NCBI GenBank assembly: GCA_023053575.1
Contig: JAKZAP010000007.1
Coordinates: 11,933,508 to 11,997,507, forward strand
DNA: 64,000 nucleotides
Reading direction: 5' to 3'
Origin: Branchinecta lynchi
Lineage: Eukaryota; Arthropoda; Branchiopoda; Anostraca; Branchinectidae
Part shown: piece after piece, positions 28,001 to 40,000 of the stretch
How positions within the stretch are numbered: position 1 is the stretch's first letter
How the letters are laid out: each line of letters begins with the position of its first letter
Made by a program: the position numbers and the translations under genes
Notes under the pieces: generated by a model
What the model was told of the DNA's origin: nothing
Seen by the model: the letters and a program-made list of their open reading frames with translations, nothing else
Databases searched by the model: none

Positions 28001-31000
28001 AAGAGATGCTGAGTCCCTGTATGACAATCGTATTTTACCCGGACATATAGTTCGACCGGAATCCGGCTGGAATCGGAAAATTTGTTATAAGCTAAATTTC
28101 TATTTGAAGTTGATTAGATGTTCATTACTGGGGAAAGAAGATACCCTGATTTCGTGTTTGAGCTTTCTTTTTTCGCCGGACAAGTAGTTCTGGAGTTCGG
28201 CCGGAACCGGGAAATTGACAGAAGTGGCAGGAAGTTTTCGTCAAAACAGATATGACTTATAGGGGTAAACACACATGCTGAATCCAAATCCAAACTTGGT
28301 TTTCTCAGGTGATTAGCTATTTGGCCTTAATCTGTTTCTGAATTTTAATTGTAAAAATGTTCAAGGAGTCTGGCGAAGACTGGATCTGGCTAAGACAAGA
28401 CCCAGTTGTCTGGATCAGGTATTGAATTTTTGGGATCCCATCGAAACCTTTGGTCTTGTTTTTGGCTTGAGGTTTGAGCGAGCAGGCGCTGCCAAATCTG
28501 ACACCGTTGTTCGCTACGATTTCTGATTTCTCAGCTTTTTCTTCTTCTTCTTTGAATTTGTCAGCACCTGGGTTCCAGGATGGGACCCTTTCGGCTTCCT
28601 TGTGGTTTATAACTTGATGGTTGGTTTGGTTGGACATGGCAAATTCAGTTTTCAAACGTTTTGCCTCAAGCCGCCGCGCCGGAGAGCAGGGAGGCTGGGA
28701 TAGAGTCGAAAAGCGCTAACAAGAAGATGACTTATTTCACGTGGAAAGATCATTTCTATTTAAGATTTGTGCTTTAAAGTACATATGGGCACCTTCCAAG
28801 TTGCATATGTAATCCTTTGAACTGACACGTTAAAATAATGTAACGAAGAGTAATTTGAAAAGAAAGTTTGTTGAAAGTAAAAGTTTTATTTGAAGTTGAT
28901 TAGATGTTCGATTTAGGGGTAGGAAGACATGCTGAAGACGATGGTGAAAATTATTTTCTCGACGGACAAGTATTTCGCCCGGAATCCGGCCCAAACCGGA
29001 AAGTTTGTTGAAAGTAAAAGTTTTATTTGAAATTGATTAGATGTTCGATTTAGGGGTAGGAAGACATGCTGAAGACGATGGTGAAAACTATTGTCTCGAC
29101 GGACAAGTATTTCGCCCGGAATCCGGCCCAAACCGGAAAGTTTGTTGAAAGTAAAAGTTTTATTTGAAGTTGATTAAATGTTCGATTTAGAGGTAGGAAG
29201 ACATGCTGAAGACGATGGTGAAAACTATTTTCTCGACGGACAAGCATTTCGACCGGAATCCGGCCCAAACCGGAAAGTTTGTCAAAATTAAAAGTTTTAT
29301 TTGGAGTTGATTAGATGTTCGATTTAAGGCAAGAAGACATGCTGAACACTTATGTGAAAACAAGTTTCTACCCGGACATGTAGTTCGTCCGGAATCCGGC
29401 CAAAACCGGAAAACTGTTGGAAGTCAAAGTTTTATTTCTAGTTGATTAGATAAGCGATTTAGGGGTAAGAAGAGATGCTGAGTCCCTGTATGACAATCGT
29501 ATTTTACCCGGACATATAGTTCGACCGGAATCCGGCTGGAATCGGAAAATTTGTTATAAGCTAAATTTCTATTTGAAGTTGATTAGATGTTCATTACTGG
29601 GGAAAGAAGATACCCTGATTTCGTGTTTGAGCTTTCTTTTTTCGCCGGACAAGTAGTTCTGGAGTTCGGCCGGAACCGGGAAATTGACAGAAGTGGCAGG
29701 AAGTTTTCGTCAAAACAGATATGACTTATAGGGGTAAACACACATGCTGAATCCAAATCCGAACTTGGTTTTCTCAGGTGATTAGCTATTTGGCCTTAAT
29801 CTGTTTCTGAATTTTAATTGTAAAAATGTTCAAGGAGTCTGGCGAAGACTGGATCTGGCTAAGACAAGACCCAGTTGTCTGGATCAGGTATTGAATTTTT
29901 GGGATCCCATCGAAACCTTTGGTCTTGTTTTTGGCTTGAGGTTTGAGCGAGCAGGCGCTGCCAAATCTGACACCGTTGTTCGCTACGATTTCTGATTTCT
30001 CAGCTTTTTCTTCTTCTTCTTTGAATTTGTCAGCACCTGGGTTCCAGGATGGGACCCTTTCGGCTTCCTTGTGGTTTATAACTTGATGGTTGGTTTGGTT
30101 GGACATGGCAAGTTCAGTTTTCAAACGTTTTGCCTCAAGCCGCCGCGCCGGAGAGCAGGGAGGCTGGGATAGAGTCGAAAAGCGCTAACAAGAAGATGAC
30201 TTGTTTCACGTGGAAAGATCATTTCTATTTGAGATTTGTGCTTTAAAGTACATATGGGCACCTTCCAAGTTGCATATGTAATCCTTTGAACTGACACGTT
30301 AAAATAATGTAACGAAGAGTAATTTCTAAAATCTGGTTTTGGTAAAGTAGCTATAGTAGCTATAGGTTCCCCGAGGACTCCTCGGGGAGTGGCAAGGAAC
30401 GGCGAGAATAGAGGAAGTTACTCTACGCGGACTCCGCGTACAGAAAACAGCGAGAACACAGGGAATGCTTAGAAAACGGATTTTGTTAGAAAGAATAACA
30501 TGCAGTTGACGAAACTCGTCTGAGTCCACTTTATTTTCGGTTTTGTTTACTCTGATTGTTTTAAATTAATTTTACATTGATCCAGTACCAGCGAAAATTG
30601 ATTCTCCTCCGAATCTAAGAGGGAGTCCTTTTTTATGATGGTGGTGATAATCGGAGCATTCCCCGGCCGTGGGGACTCGCGAGAGTACTGGGAGTGAGTC
30701 CCCGGGACAAACAAAAACGCAGGGACTCCTCAAGTGGAGTCCTCGAGGAATAGTGAGAATACGCCTTATGACTTTCCAGTGCGCAGAGTCGAGCGTTCCA
30801 TGCGCTAAGGCTGCTCTTTGTTTGAGATTGATTAGAGGCGGCAGTCACTCATGGAGAATGACGTGCAAGAAGGCGGAGTTTACCGCCTCAAATGAAGCGC
30901 AGCCTTATTACGGGGAAGGTCATAACTACTGAAACGAAGTAAAATTATAAATTCTCTTCGTTTATTATAATTTCTAGATTTAAGGGATTACCTATGCAAC

Positions 31001-34000
31001 CTGTTAGGTGCCAGTACGTACTTTTAAAGCAACACTGCGATTCATAGGTCATTGGCTTATAATACACTTAAATAATACTAACGCACCTACTTCCATAATC
31101 ACTCCATATACTAATCCGGAGGCCCCAATTTCGTACGGTACATTCTAACCTCTCTAACAAAATCACGCTGATTTCACTTGCCGTATTTTGCTACCTTCGA
31201 TGTGTATGACGCTGTCGACGGTTGCCTGCGAGAAGTTTTTCAACCAGAAAAACCGGTTATGTTAATTTTTTCCTTGTTTTCGCTCGAAGTCAACGGGTCC
31301 CGGAAAAGGCTTAAAACAGCCAAAACCGTGGGTTATTTATTGAAAGCACAACCTAGTTTTAAAGTATTCAAACATGTTAAAACACTGTCAGTTGAATAGT
31401 AACTAGACCTACGTTGCCTGGGCAACGTGAAGTGTTTCGAGAGCAACACTTTGGTTTTGTTTTCTTTGCCAACGGTTAAAGGCTGAATTTGCCAGCCCAT
31501 CGAGGTTTTCAAAATGGTACGTTTCAATCCAAGTGGAATATTTTTCTGAACTGATGACACAATTTAATCACATGGTTATCCCTCGGCGTTGAAAAAAAAA
31601 CAAAAACAACAGAATATCGGAAGTAGGGACTAAATTGACTTGGCAGCCAGTTGAACTTTATGCTTTTCAATCGAAAACATCGTGACTATTAGTTTAACAG
31701 TCACCGACTGTTCTTGTTATAATGTCTACGTGTGTGGGGCTACATGCCGCAGCAGAGAAAGGAAACATCCTGAAAAATTTCCAGAATGGAGCTGGCTGTC
31801 AATTACAATTAACAATCTTCGACTTTTAGCCACTCCATCTCTGATTCTAGCCACTCTGGGGGAAAGGTGTCAGGATGAAAACGGAGAAGCTTCCCGTACT
31901 GCATTCTCAATATAGGCCAGGTGACGCAACTGGTCGATGATCAGGAACTTTCATAACAAACAAGTGGCTTCTGGTTCTCGAGATACAGCCACTGTCGACA
32001 TTATGCGTAGATAAAAGAGGATGGAAAAAGGAATCAACGTCTGTAAAAAATTGGCTTCGCCCATAACAATGACAAGAACAGCGAACGCTGCAGAATCGAG
32101 AGGTTTTGCAGACAAAATTGCAGACTTTTTATGGCACTTGCCTTCCGGCCAAGTGCCATATACCGATAACTTTTCCGTCGGTCGGTCAGTCCGGTAATCG
32201 CGAGTTAGGGTACTTCCAGATGTGCTAGGATTATGAAACTTGGCAGGCATACCAGAGACCCGACCAAACTGACTTGGCAATAGTCACTTCACCGATTTGA
32301 CCATCATGGGGGGAGTGAAGGGAGGGGGAATCCAGAATATTGAGGCATGCGTAACTTTCGAACGGGTGATCGGATCTGAATGAAACTTGACATGTGGGAA
32401 GAACACATGCCTAGCATGACCTGTTTTACTTCCGGACCGGATTCGCCAGCGGTGGGGGGGAGTTAGAGTGGGGTACCGGAAATATCGTGATACGCTTACA
32501 GTGGAAGGATCGGGATGAAACTTGGCGGGAAGAACAGGCACATATCCTTGGTACATTGTCGACATAACCGGATCAGATCTGTGCACGGTGGGGGGGGGGG
32601 GGGAGGCTGGGTCCCGAAAATTTCCGGTTATCACGGGCTAAGGTACTTCCAGATGTGCTAGGACGATGAAACTTGGCAGACTTTTCAGGGACCCGATAAG
32701 GTTGACTTTGGAAAAGTAATTTCCCCGATTCGAACATCGGCAGGGGGGGGGGGCGCAGGGAGGGGAAATCCGGGATCTTGAGGCAAGCATAACTTTCGAA
32801 CGGGACATCAGACACAAACAAAACTTGACAGTTGGAAAGAGCTCGTGTCGCAGATTTACCATTTGGTGTCCCAGACTGGATCCGATAACTCTGGGGGGGG
32901 GGGGGGGGGGGGAGGATCGGAGGGGGATCCAAAATCTCGGAACAAGCTTAGAGCGGTGGGAACTGAACAAATCTTAGCTGTTACCCTTACCCTCGACGTA
33001 TGCTTGCAAGTGCCATATGAGCTTACAGCTCTTGTTTTTTTTTACATAAAACTGGCAGTGCCTCTGCTCACGATTTTCGCAACTTTCTCTTACAGAAACA
33101 AAGACCAATGCGTGTATTCTGACTTTCTTGACCTAGTCACTGTTGGTTTTGACTGGGAATCGAAATGTTCTAGACAGTACACGACTGCCGTGCATGTACT
33201 GCAATTGCCGGTTCCCCCGTACATAAAGTATACTGCCGATAAGGTCGATCGGGTAAGAAAATAATCGGAAGAAAGTTTTATAGTAATAATCATGTCCTCT
33301 CCAATACAGCAACAAATTCAACATCGCATCCAGCTATATGCAGATCTACCGGATTTCGATTTTTCGCCGGATTCCTGTCGAACTATGTGTCCTCAGAGAA
33401 AATTAACGAAGATATAAACAACTGTCTTAAAACAGGCCAGTCGATACACCCAGTCAACTTGATCACGAAGTTTAGAAATTTTCTGCATATTCTGACCTAT
33501 ACATCACGAAGAGGTTAGGAATAATCATACAAGTTCAATCTTGTCTACTACGCAGCTGAAGCTGCTTTCGACGCAGCATTTGCCCCGTCGCCGTAGGTAA
33601 GGTTGTTTCAAGGCCAACCACTCTTGTTTCCGGAACTCTGTTTGTACACGTCCCAACAAGTTTATATTCGCCCTATTCACCTCACTTTTGCCGAATGTGC
33701 GGACGCGGCAACGAAACTTCACGAGCCATTTTTTGGCAGAATGCAGGGAGTAGAATTATCTGAAGGAAACGTTTGAGGTGAGAGACTGTGGGACTGAGCG
33801 GTTCGTACAAACGTTGAAAGAAAAGAATTGGACATCTATCTACGAATTCTCACCACCACAGAACCATCCTTCCGGACTTACACCCTCTCATGGACCTAAC
33901 ACGCGAAGCAAGAAGGACCCGAAACTCAAGCTTGTTCCCGCACCTACGATATCAGAAAGATACCTAAATTCATTCGTTCCGTACTTCACTAAATATTTTT

Positions 34001-37000
34001 ACTGCTTATGATTCATGTTCGTTTCATATTTATTGTTTGTTAGTTTGTGTTTTATTTGTATTGTTATTGAGTGTTTATTTTTCCAATTCCGGCGCGTGTT
34101 AGCCTAGTGGTATTAGGGTTGAAATAAAATTGATTCATTGATTGATTCAAATCACCTGAAAGGGTTCCTCCGAAAAGCTATGTAACACGGAGAAGATTAT
34201 TTTTCTCTAGTTTAAAGTTTGTGCGGTTTTATTCTGGTTTTTGTTTTGTTCCTTGTACCTATTCTTATTGCGATGACCTAGTCGTTTTTTATATGTAATA
34301 AATCTGTTATATTAAGAAGAAGTTCTATGATGAGCTTCGCTTCCTTGGCCATTACAATGCACATTTTTGTGGCAATTAAAAATGTTTAGTCTGGCTAGCA
34401 TGGCAGTTGCGTTGAATTTGCATATGACTACGCCAAGTAGAGGACGACATAGCCACGCGGAAACGCTCAAGCGTGAAGGTATATGGTTATGCGGTGTTGG
34501 GAGTTCCTTACCAGAATATTTTACTGGCAGACTTCGCACACGACAAGTTTACTATATGACACCCACCAACTTGTAATTCGTTATAAATTCTATTCGTACT
34601 CCTTCTGTCCAAATTGTACTTTCGCCGACGTGGGGTACCCTACATGAGCACCTTGTATCCATCCACGACGAAGTGGTGCGATACTGGGAACGAAAACAAA
34701 TGGATTTCCTTATGACGTCACTGGACAATAAAAAAGGAAATACGAGGAGCAGAATGACTGACTGAACAGTAATAATAGTAACAATAAAATGAAAAAAACT
34801 GGCCACCAGCCCCTGGAAAGCTCTCCTGAAACAATGTTCATCGTGCATTCTTTCGGCGGACAGTTAAGCAGCTCGAACGGTATGTATCGAGTGGGTGGGG
34901 CACTCATGAGTTTCACACATCAACTTGTGAACAGTTAACCTTTGCAAATATTTGGATGTCTTCCTTTCATTCTTATTTTCTTTCTAGCTCCAAATAAGTT
35001 GCAATTTTGGACATAAACTGGGATGACTGAAGTCTTGTCTCACACTGGTGATGACGTAAGTTTGGCATAATAGCGAAGGTTTGTATTGGATTATGGCCAA
35101 GAAGTCCATGTTTGTGTACGGAATTTAACGTCACTTTTTAGAGACAATTTTACAACTTTTTGCCAGAGGTCGATCTAGCCGTTCGATTATTCTGTGGGGT
35201 AGGCCAAAATAGCTGGCCGAAACTCAGGCCACAAGTGGCTCATTGTATCAATCCCAGGATTAACAACTGACGGTAAACCATCACTCACTATACCACTTGT
35301 TGTCGTGTCTGTTCAAGACTCCTGCGTTGGTAGCTCTTTTCGCTTTGAGTTGAAGCTATATTTTAAGCTTAGACTAGACCTTGTCACATTGAAAACATGG
35401 TTCCAGTCAGCGTTTCCACCTTGACGGAATTTTTCGTCAAAAAACGATTTCTTGGGTCATTAACGGATGAGAATATTCTGTCGGATTTCCAGATTTTTGA
35501 CGGATTTCTTCTGGCTTAGAATCGTAAATTCTACGTAGCTATTCTGAATTTTTCACCACTTATGGAAGATCGAATTTCATGAACATTTTATCATCAGGTG
35601 CTCTTCCTAAAAAGACGCTGTGACCACAAATGGTTCTAAAAATTTCTCTTGGGGTGCCTTTTGCAGTAGTATATTCTCCACTTAGTAGAAGGGCGCTTTT
35701 AGGCTTGAATTTTGTTTTGACTTCAACGGGAAGTAGTTGAATTTTTTCGACGGGTTTTTTTTATGGCAAATTTTACGGATTTCTCGTTAACAATTGTCAG
35801 AATTTTACGGATTTTTGGACTACCAGAACGGAAAACCTGGCATCACGAAGTGGAAACACTGGTTCCAGGTCCGATCTACTAGTCCGCCACTCCTCAGTAT
35901 GAAGAAACTTTTTAATAGGCAGAACGGCGGTCCGGTGGAGACATACCTTCTCCTTCTTTGCAAGGTTGGGGGAGAACCTGGACCGCTTCCTCCTCCAGTG
36001 TCGGGCGATTTCGCATTTATTGGATGAATTTGCTGGGTGTTGGACTGGTTCTGCTCCCAATATTCTGGAATCTACGAATCCCAACCTTAGCCTATTCCGG
36101 AAGTTTTGAAATTTGCACAGAAAGCATTTCACAGAAAACATTTCGGATAAGATTAGTTTAACTTGGGGAAGGTGAACAGTTTATTTTGTTTTATACGTTC
36201 TTGGTTGTATGGCTTTCCGGCCAAACAAACAATATCAGCCTATTATCTGTCCGGACGCTGAAACAGAATCCACTTACCACGAAGGGATCGGCTTGTTCCC
36301 AGGAGATAGGAACTCCCCACTGGGAGGTGGGACGTACTTTCTCCGGCAGTGATTCGGGCACGGCGACCATGATAAACAGGACGTCCAAAACAGCGACGGC
36401 TGTCGCCAGAGCAACGACGACATTGTCACTGTAAGTCTGAGAGATGTAGGCACCCAAAGCAGGGGACGTCACCAGACTGGCGGCAAAAGTCGCGGAGACC
36501 TAAAAGTAATTGAGTTATGTTCCGCCAAGATAATATGTTTTGAGCGAAGCACTGCACTGGCAGGTGCCAATACATGAATAGCCGTCTTTGAGGTTTTACG
36601 CCAAGATCAAAATGGAGTAAAAAGTTGATAAGTTGTACCGCAGACGGTCTACCGCTTGCAGAGAGACGGATGTATAATTGGGAGGGCTACTTGTTTCATA
36701 TCGTGTGTGAGGTCGTATGAATGAGAACAGAAAGCATTTGACGTGTGAATGCGAAAGCTATAAACAGTCCGAGCGAATGGCAGGTTGTCAAATGAGGAGA
36801 AGAACTGTTTCACCAATATAAAACAGTTGGCGCGATTCTTCAGGGCGGCCCTAGCCCATAGGGACAAGTTCTTGTAGAAAGTAATTTTTCTATCTTTGTT
36901 TACGTTTTTCGCATTTACCATGGCCATCGGCTCTTGGAACGAATACTAAATCTTCCCTTGTCAATTTTTTATAGATTTCCACCAAATCGCATGTCTTGGA

Positions 37001-40000
37001 ACATTACGACAAAGGTCAGCCAGGCTTTTGGACAATCGGAAGCCGCAGAATTATAATATAATCATGCCTTTCTTCTGAATCTTATTGAAACTTAGCAGGC
37101 AATATGGCTCACAACAGCTCGAGTACAAACTCCAAATACAGCGCCCAGGAGTCCAAGCCCTCGGACTTCAGACACACCTGACCAACCAACCACACCAAAG
37201 CGTCTGTGGCAGTGTCCCTGTTTTTTTAATATGGTATCTTTTTGTTTGTTAAATTAAGATAATTATAATTATTACTGGTGGAAAAAGGCTTAAGAATCTA
37301 TACATGGTTATGGCTCAGTAAGCCTTGTCAGTAAAATAATTTCAAACTGCGCTGTTTAAAATTTATCAACTGTTAGTGTCCGTCCTCCACTTTTGCTTCC
37401 CTAACTGAACGCTGGCCGAAGAAACAGTGAATTACTATACTACCTTGACAGTTGTTTATTAGCACTTAAAGAATCCGCAATGCTTATCTGTAAACAAACT
37501 GGTATGCGACAAACCAGTCGTGTAAGAAGCGAGGATAGGCAACCGACAGTCACAATTGACGAGACATTCCATAAAGGACCATTCAAGCATGAGTAGCAAT
37601 TCGTTCAGTACAAGGCGTAAGTACAACCTATAATAGCGACCTTTTCGCGCGGCCTGACGGATATCACGTCCCCTGGCAACCCGAACACGTTCCGCCGGTT
37701 CAGCCCGGCCGAAAATTTGTGACGCTTGTCTTTCAGCTCCAATCCGAAAACACTTCGCCGGATGATCAGCAGGGGGAAAGAAAACATTGTTGCTGCATTG
37801 TCGAAAACTGGTAGAAGCTAAATGTTTTTTCTTTTCGCTGGTTTCTGTCTTTCAACTACCACTCCTATCAAGCAAACAGTATTTTCATCGCTTCCCTTTG
37901 TTTAAGTTTCCAGCGCCGCGGAAAGTCGCATAATGCGATGTGCCCCAGGGCGGGATTTTTCAAAACATTAAAGGAGCCATCGAACTATTAACTGTTTATG
38001 TTCCAATATTTTAAAATAAGTGAGTTTAAAACAAGGCTCTCCTTTCGGTCGATTACCGACGGTTTTTTAAGCCTTTCTCCAGGGCTGTTACTTCTAACAA
38101 AAACAAGGGAAAATGTACAAAAACTGTTTTTTCGGGGCAACTGTGTTCCTCAAAAGCAATCGCGAGAGAATGATACGCATCGGAAGTAAAACAAGAGCTG
38201 AAAGCTCATATGGCACCTACAAGAATAGGCAAAATGTTGGCGGGAGTTTTTTGTTTGGGAGTTGTGTACAGATTCGAATATTATTTTATTATAAACTAGT
38301 AAGTAAAAAGTACAGTAGAGGTACGCTTATGTGAACGTTTGTTGACAGTTGACTTTGCCATTTTCATGCACTTGCTCTATCTAAAGCAAACTACCAGTTA
38401 GCCAAAGTAGGTAATTAAGGGCATCTGAAAACACCTGTATAGGTATTTTGGATCTTCATGATCCAAAATTTGATTTAGCCTTGATTTAGCCCAAAATTGC
38501 ACTGTTCACATTAAAGTAACTGTTCACATAAGCATACCTCTACTGTACTGTAAAAGGCATTTCTAGAACTCCTCTTCTTCGTTGGGCGGTTCAATGGTCT
38601 TCAATATGGTTTCGACATTTATGTCAAGTACGTTTCTTCTTTGAATTGTTGCTGCGTAATTTCCCGTTTCGAGGAGACGGGCCTCTGCTTTGTCTAGGGT
38701 TTTGCCTGATAGTAGCTAGAAAACGTCGTTTGATAACAAGACCAAAGGTTTCGATGGGATCCCAAAATCTAATACTTGATCCAGACAATTGCGAACGAAC
38801 TACCATACTTGTCCAGAAAAAAAAAAAGTTCAGAAGCGAATTCAGCGTATCTCCTTATCCGTATAAAGAACATCTAATCAACTTCAAGTAAAACTTCTTA
38901 TAAAAAAAAAAATCCAGTTTCAACCGGATTCCGAACGAACAAAATGTCCCGGTTTTCTCAATTTGCGGTCATGAGTTGTGCTTTAAGGAATGGTCGGATT
39001 TGGAAAGTGGCGATTTGCCCCCCTCCCCCCAGTTGTTGTCGGATCCGGTCCGGACATGAAAAAGATCACCAGAGACATGTCCTCTGTTCAATCACAAAAT
39101 TTCATTCATATCCGATCCCCCGTTCCAAAGTTACGCACGACTCAATATTCCGGATTCCCCCTTCCTTTACTCCCCCACGACTATCTGATCGAGTAAACTT
39201 TTATTTTCAAGTCAGTTTGATCGGGTCCCTGATACGCCTCCCAAGTTTCGTCGTGAAAATCCCCAGAACCCCCATCACCGGAATTCCGGGAACACCCCTC
39301 CACCCCCTCCCCCAAAGTGTCCGGATCCAGTCCAAATGCGTAACAACTAAGGAAGTTTGACTCCGATCCCTCCATTCTAACCGTTTCTCGGGATTTCCGG
39401 TCTCTCCCCCCCCCAACTCCTCCATAGGTGTCGAGTCCAGTTCGGACTTCAAATGGAACACCACCGATATGTCATTTATTCAGGTGTTAAGTTTCATGTC
39501 AATCCGATCACCCGTTCGAAAGTTACACACCACTCAATTTTCCGGACCCCCCCCCCCCCCAGATGGTCGGATCGGGAAACTGATTATTGCCAGGTTTGTT
39601 CGGTCGGGTCTCTGATACGCCTGCCAAGTTTCGTCGTCCGAGCACCCCCTAATCTATATCAACCCCTACTAAGGTCCAACAGCATATTATATCGACCCCT
39701 TCGATTGCTCTATCTCTCCTGGCTCTCTCCGAACGAATTTAAGCAAAGAATGACTCATCCACGAGCAGAGCTATACTAGTGTGAAGAAGAATAACTCATC
39801 CAGGCGCAGAGCTATACTAGTGTGAAGAAAGGGGTAGGGGTTTGACAAAAACTAGAGAAGCGTTTCAAGAGATTTCGGGTGTCCCCCTCCAGCCCTACCC
39901 CCCCCCCCCCCCCCATTAATCGGATCCGATCCGAATTTGACAATAGACATCCAAGACACTTGTTCTTGATACCTGTCAAGTTTAATGCACGCCCGATTAT

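Larger units (their letters stand above)
27389..30326 (+). repeat. 1,469-bp tandem duplication (27389-28857 and 28858-30326)
   Basis: Two adjacent copies are nearly identical; I counted about six differences (for example CGACGCACAAG/CGACGGACAAG, TTAGACAAGCG/TTAGATAAGCG, GGCAAATTCAG/GGCAAGTTCAG). Each copy holds the right part of F1 element e plus about 400 bp beyond its right end. The repeat-unit homology at the left edge (AAAGTTTGTTGAAAGTAAAA) fits unequal exchange or replication slippage, or an assembly artefact. Confidence 0.93.

Noticed and set aside
34095..34130. tRNA-like A box (TTAGCCTAGTGGTATTAGG)
   Set aside because: No B box or cloverleaf follows; it lies in a LINE 3' tail region.
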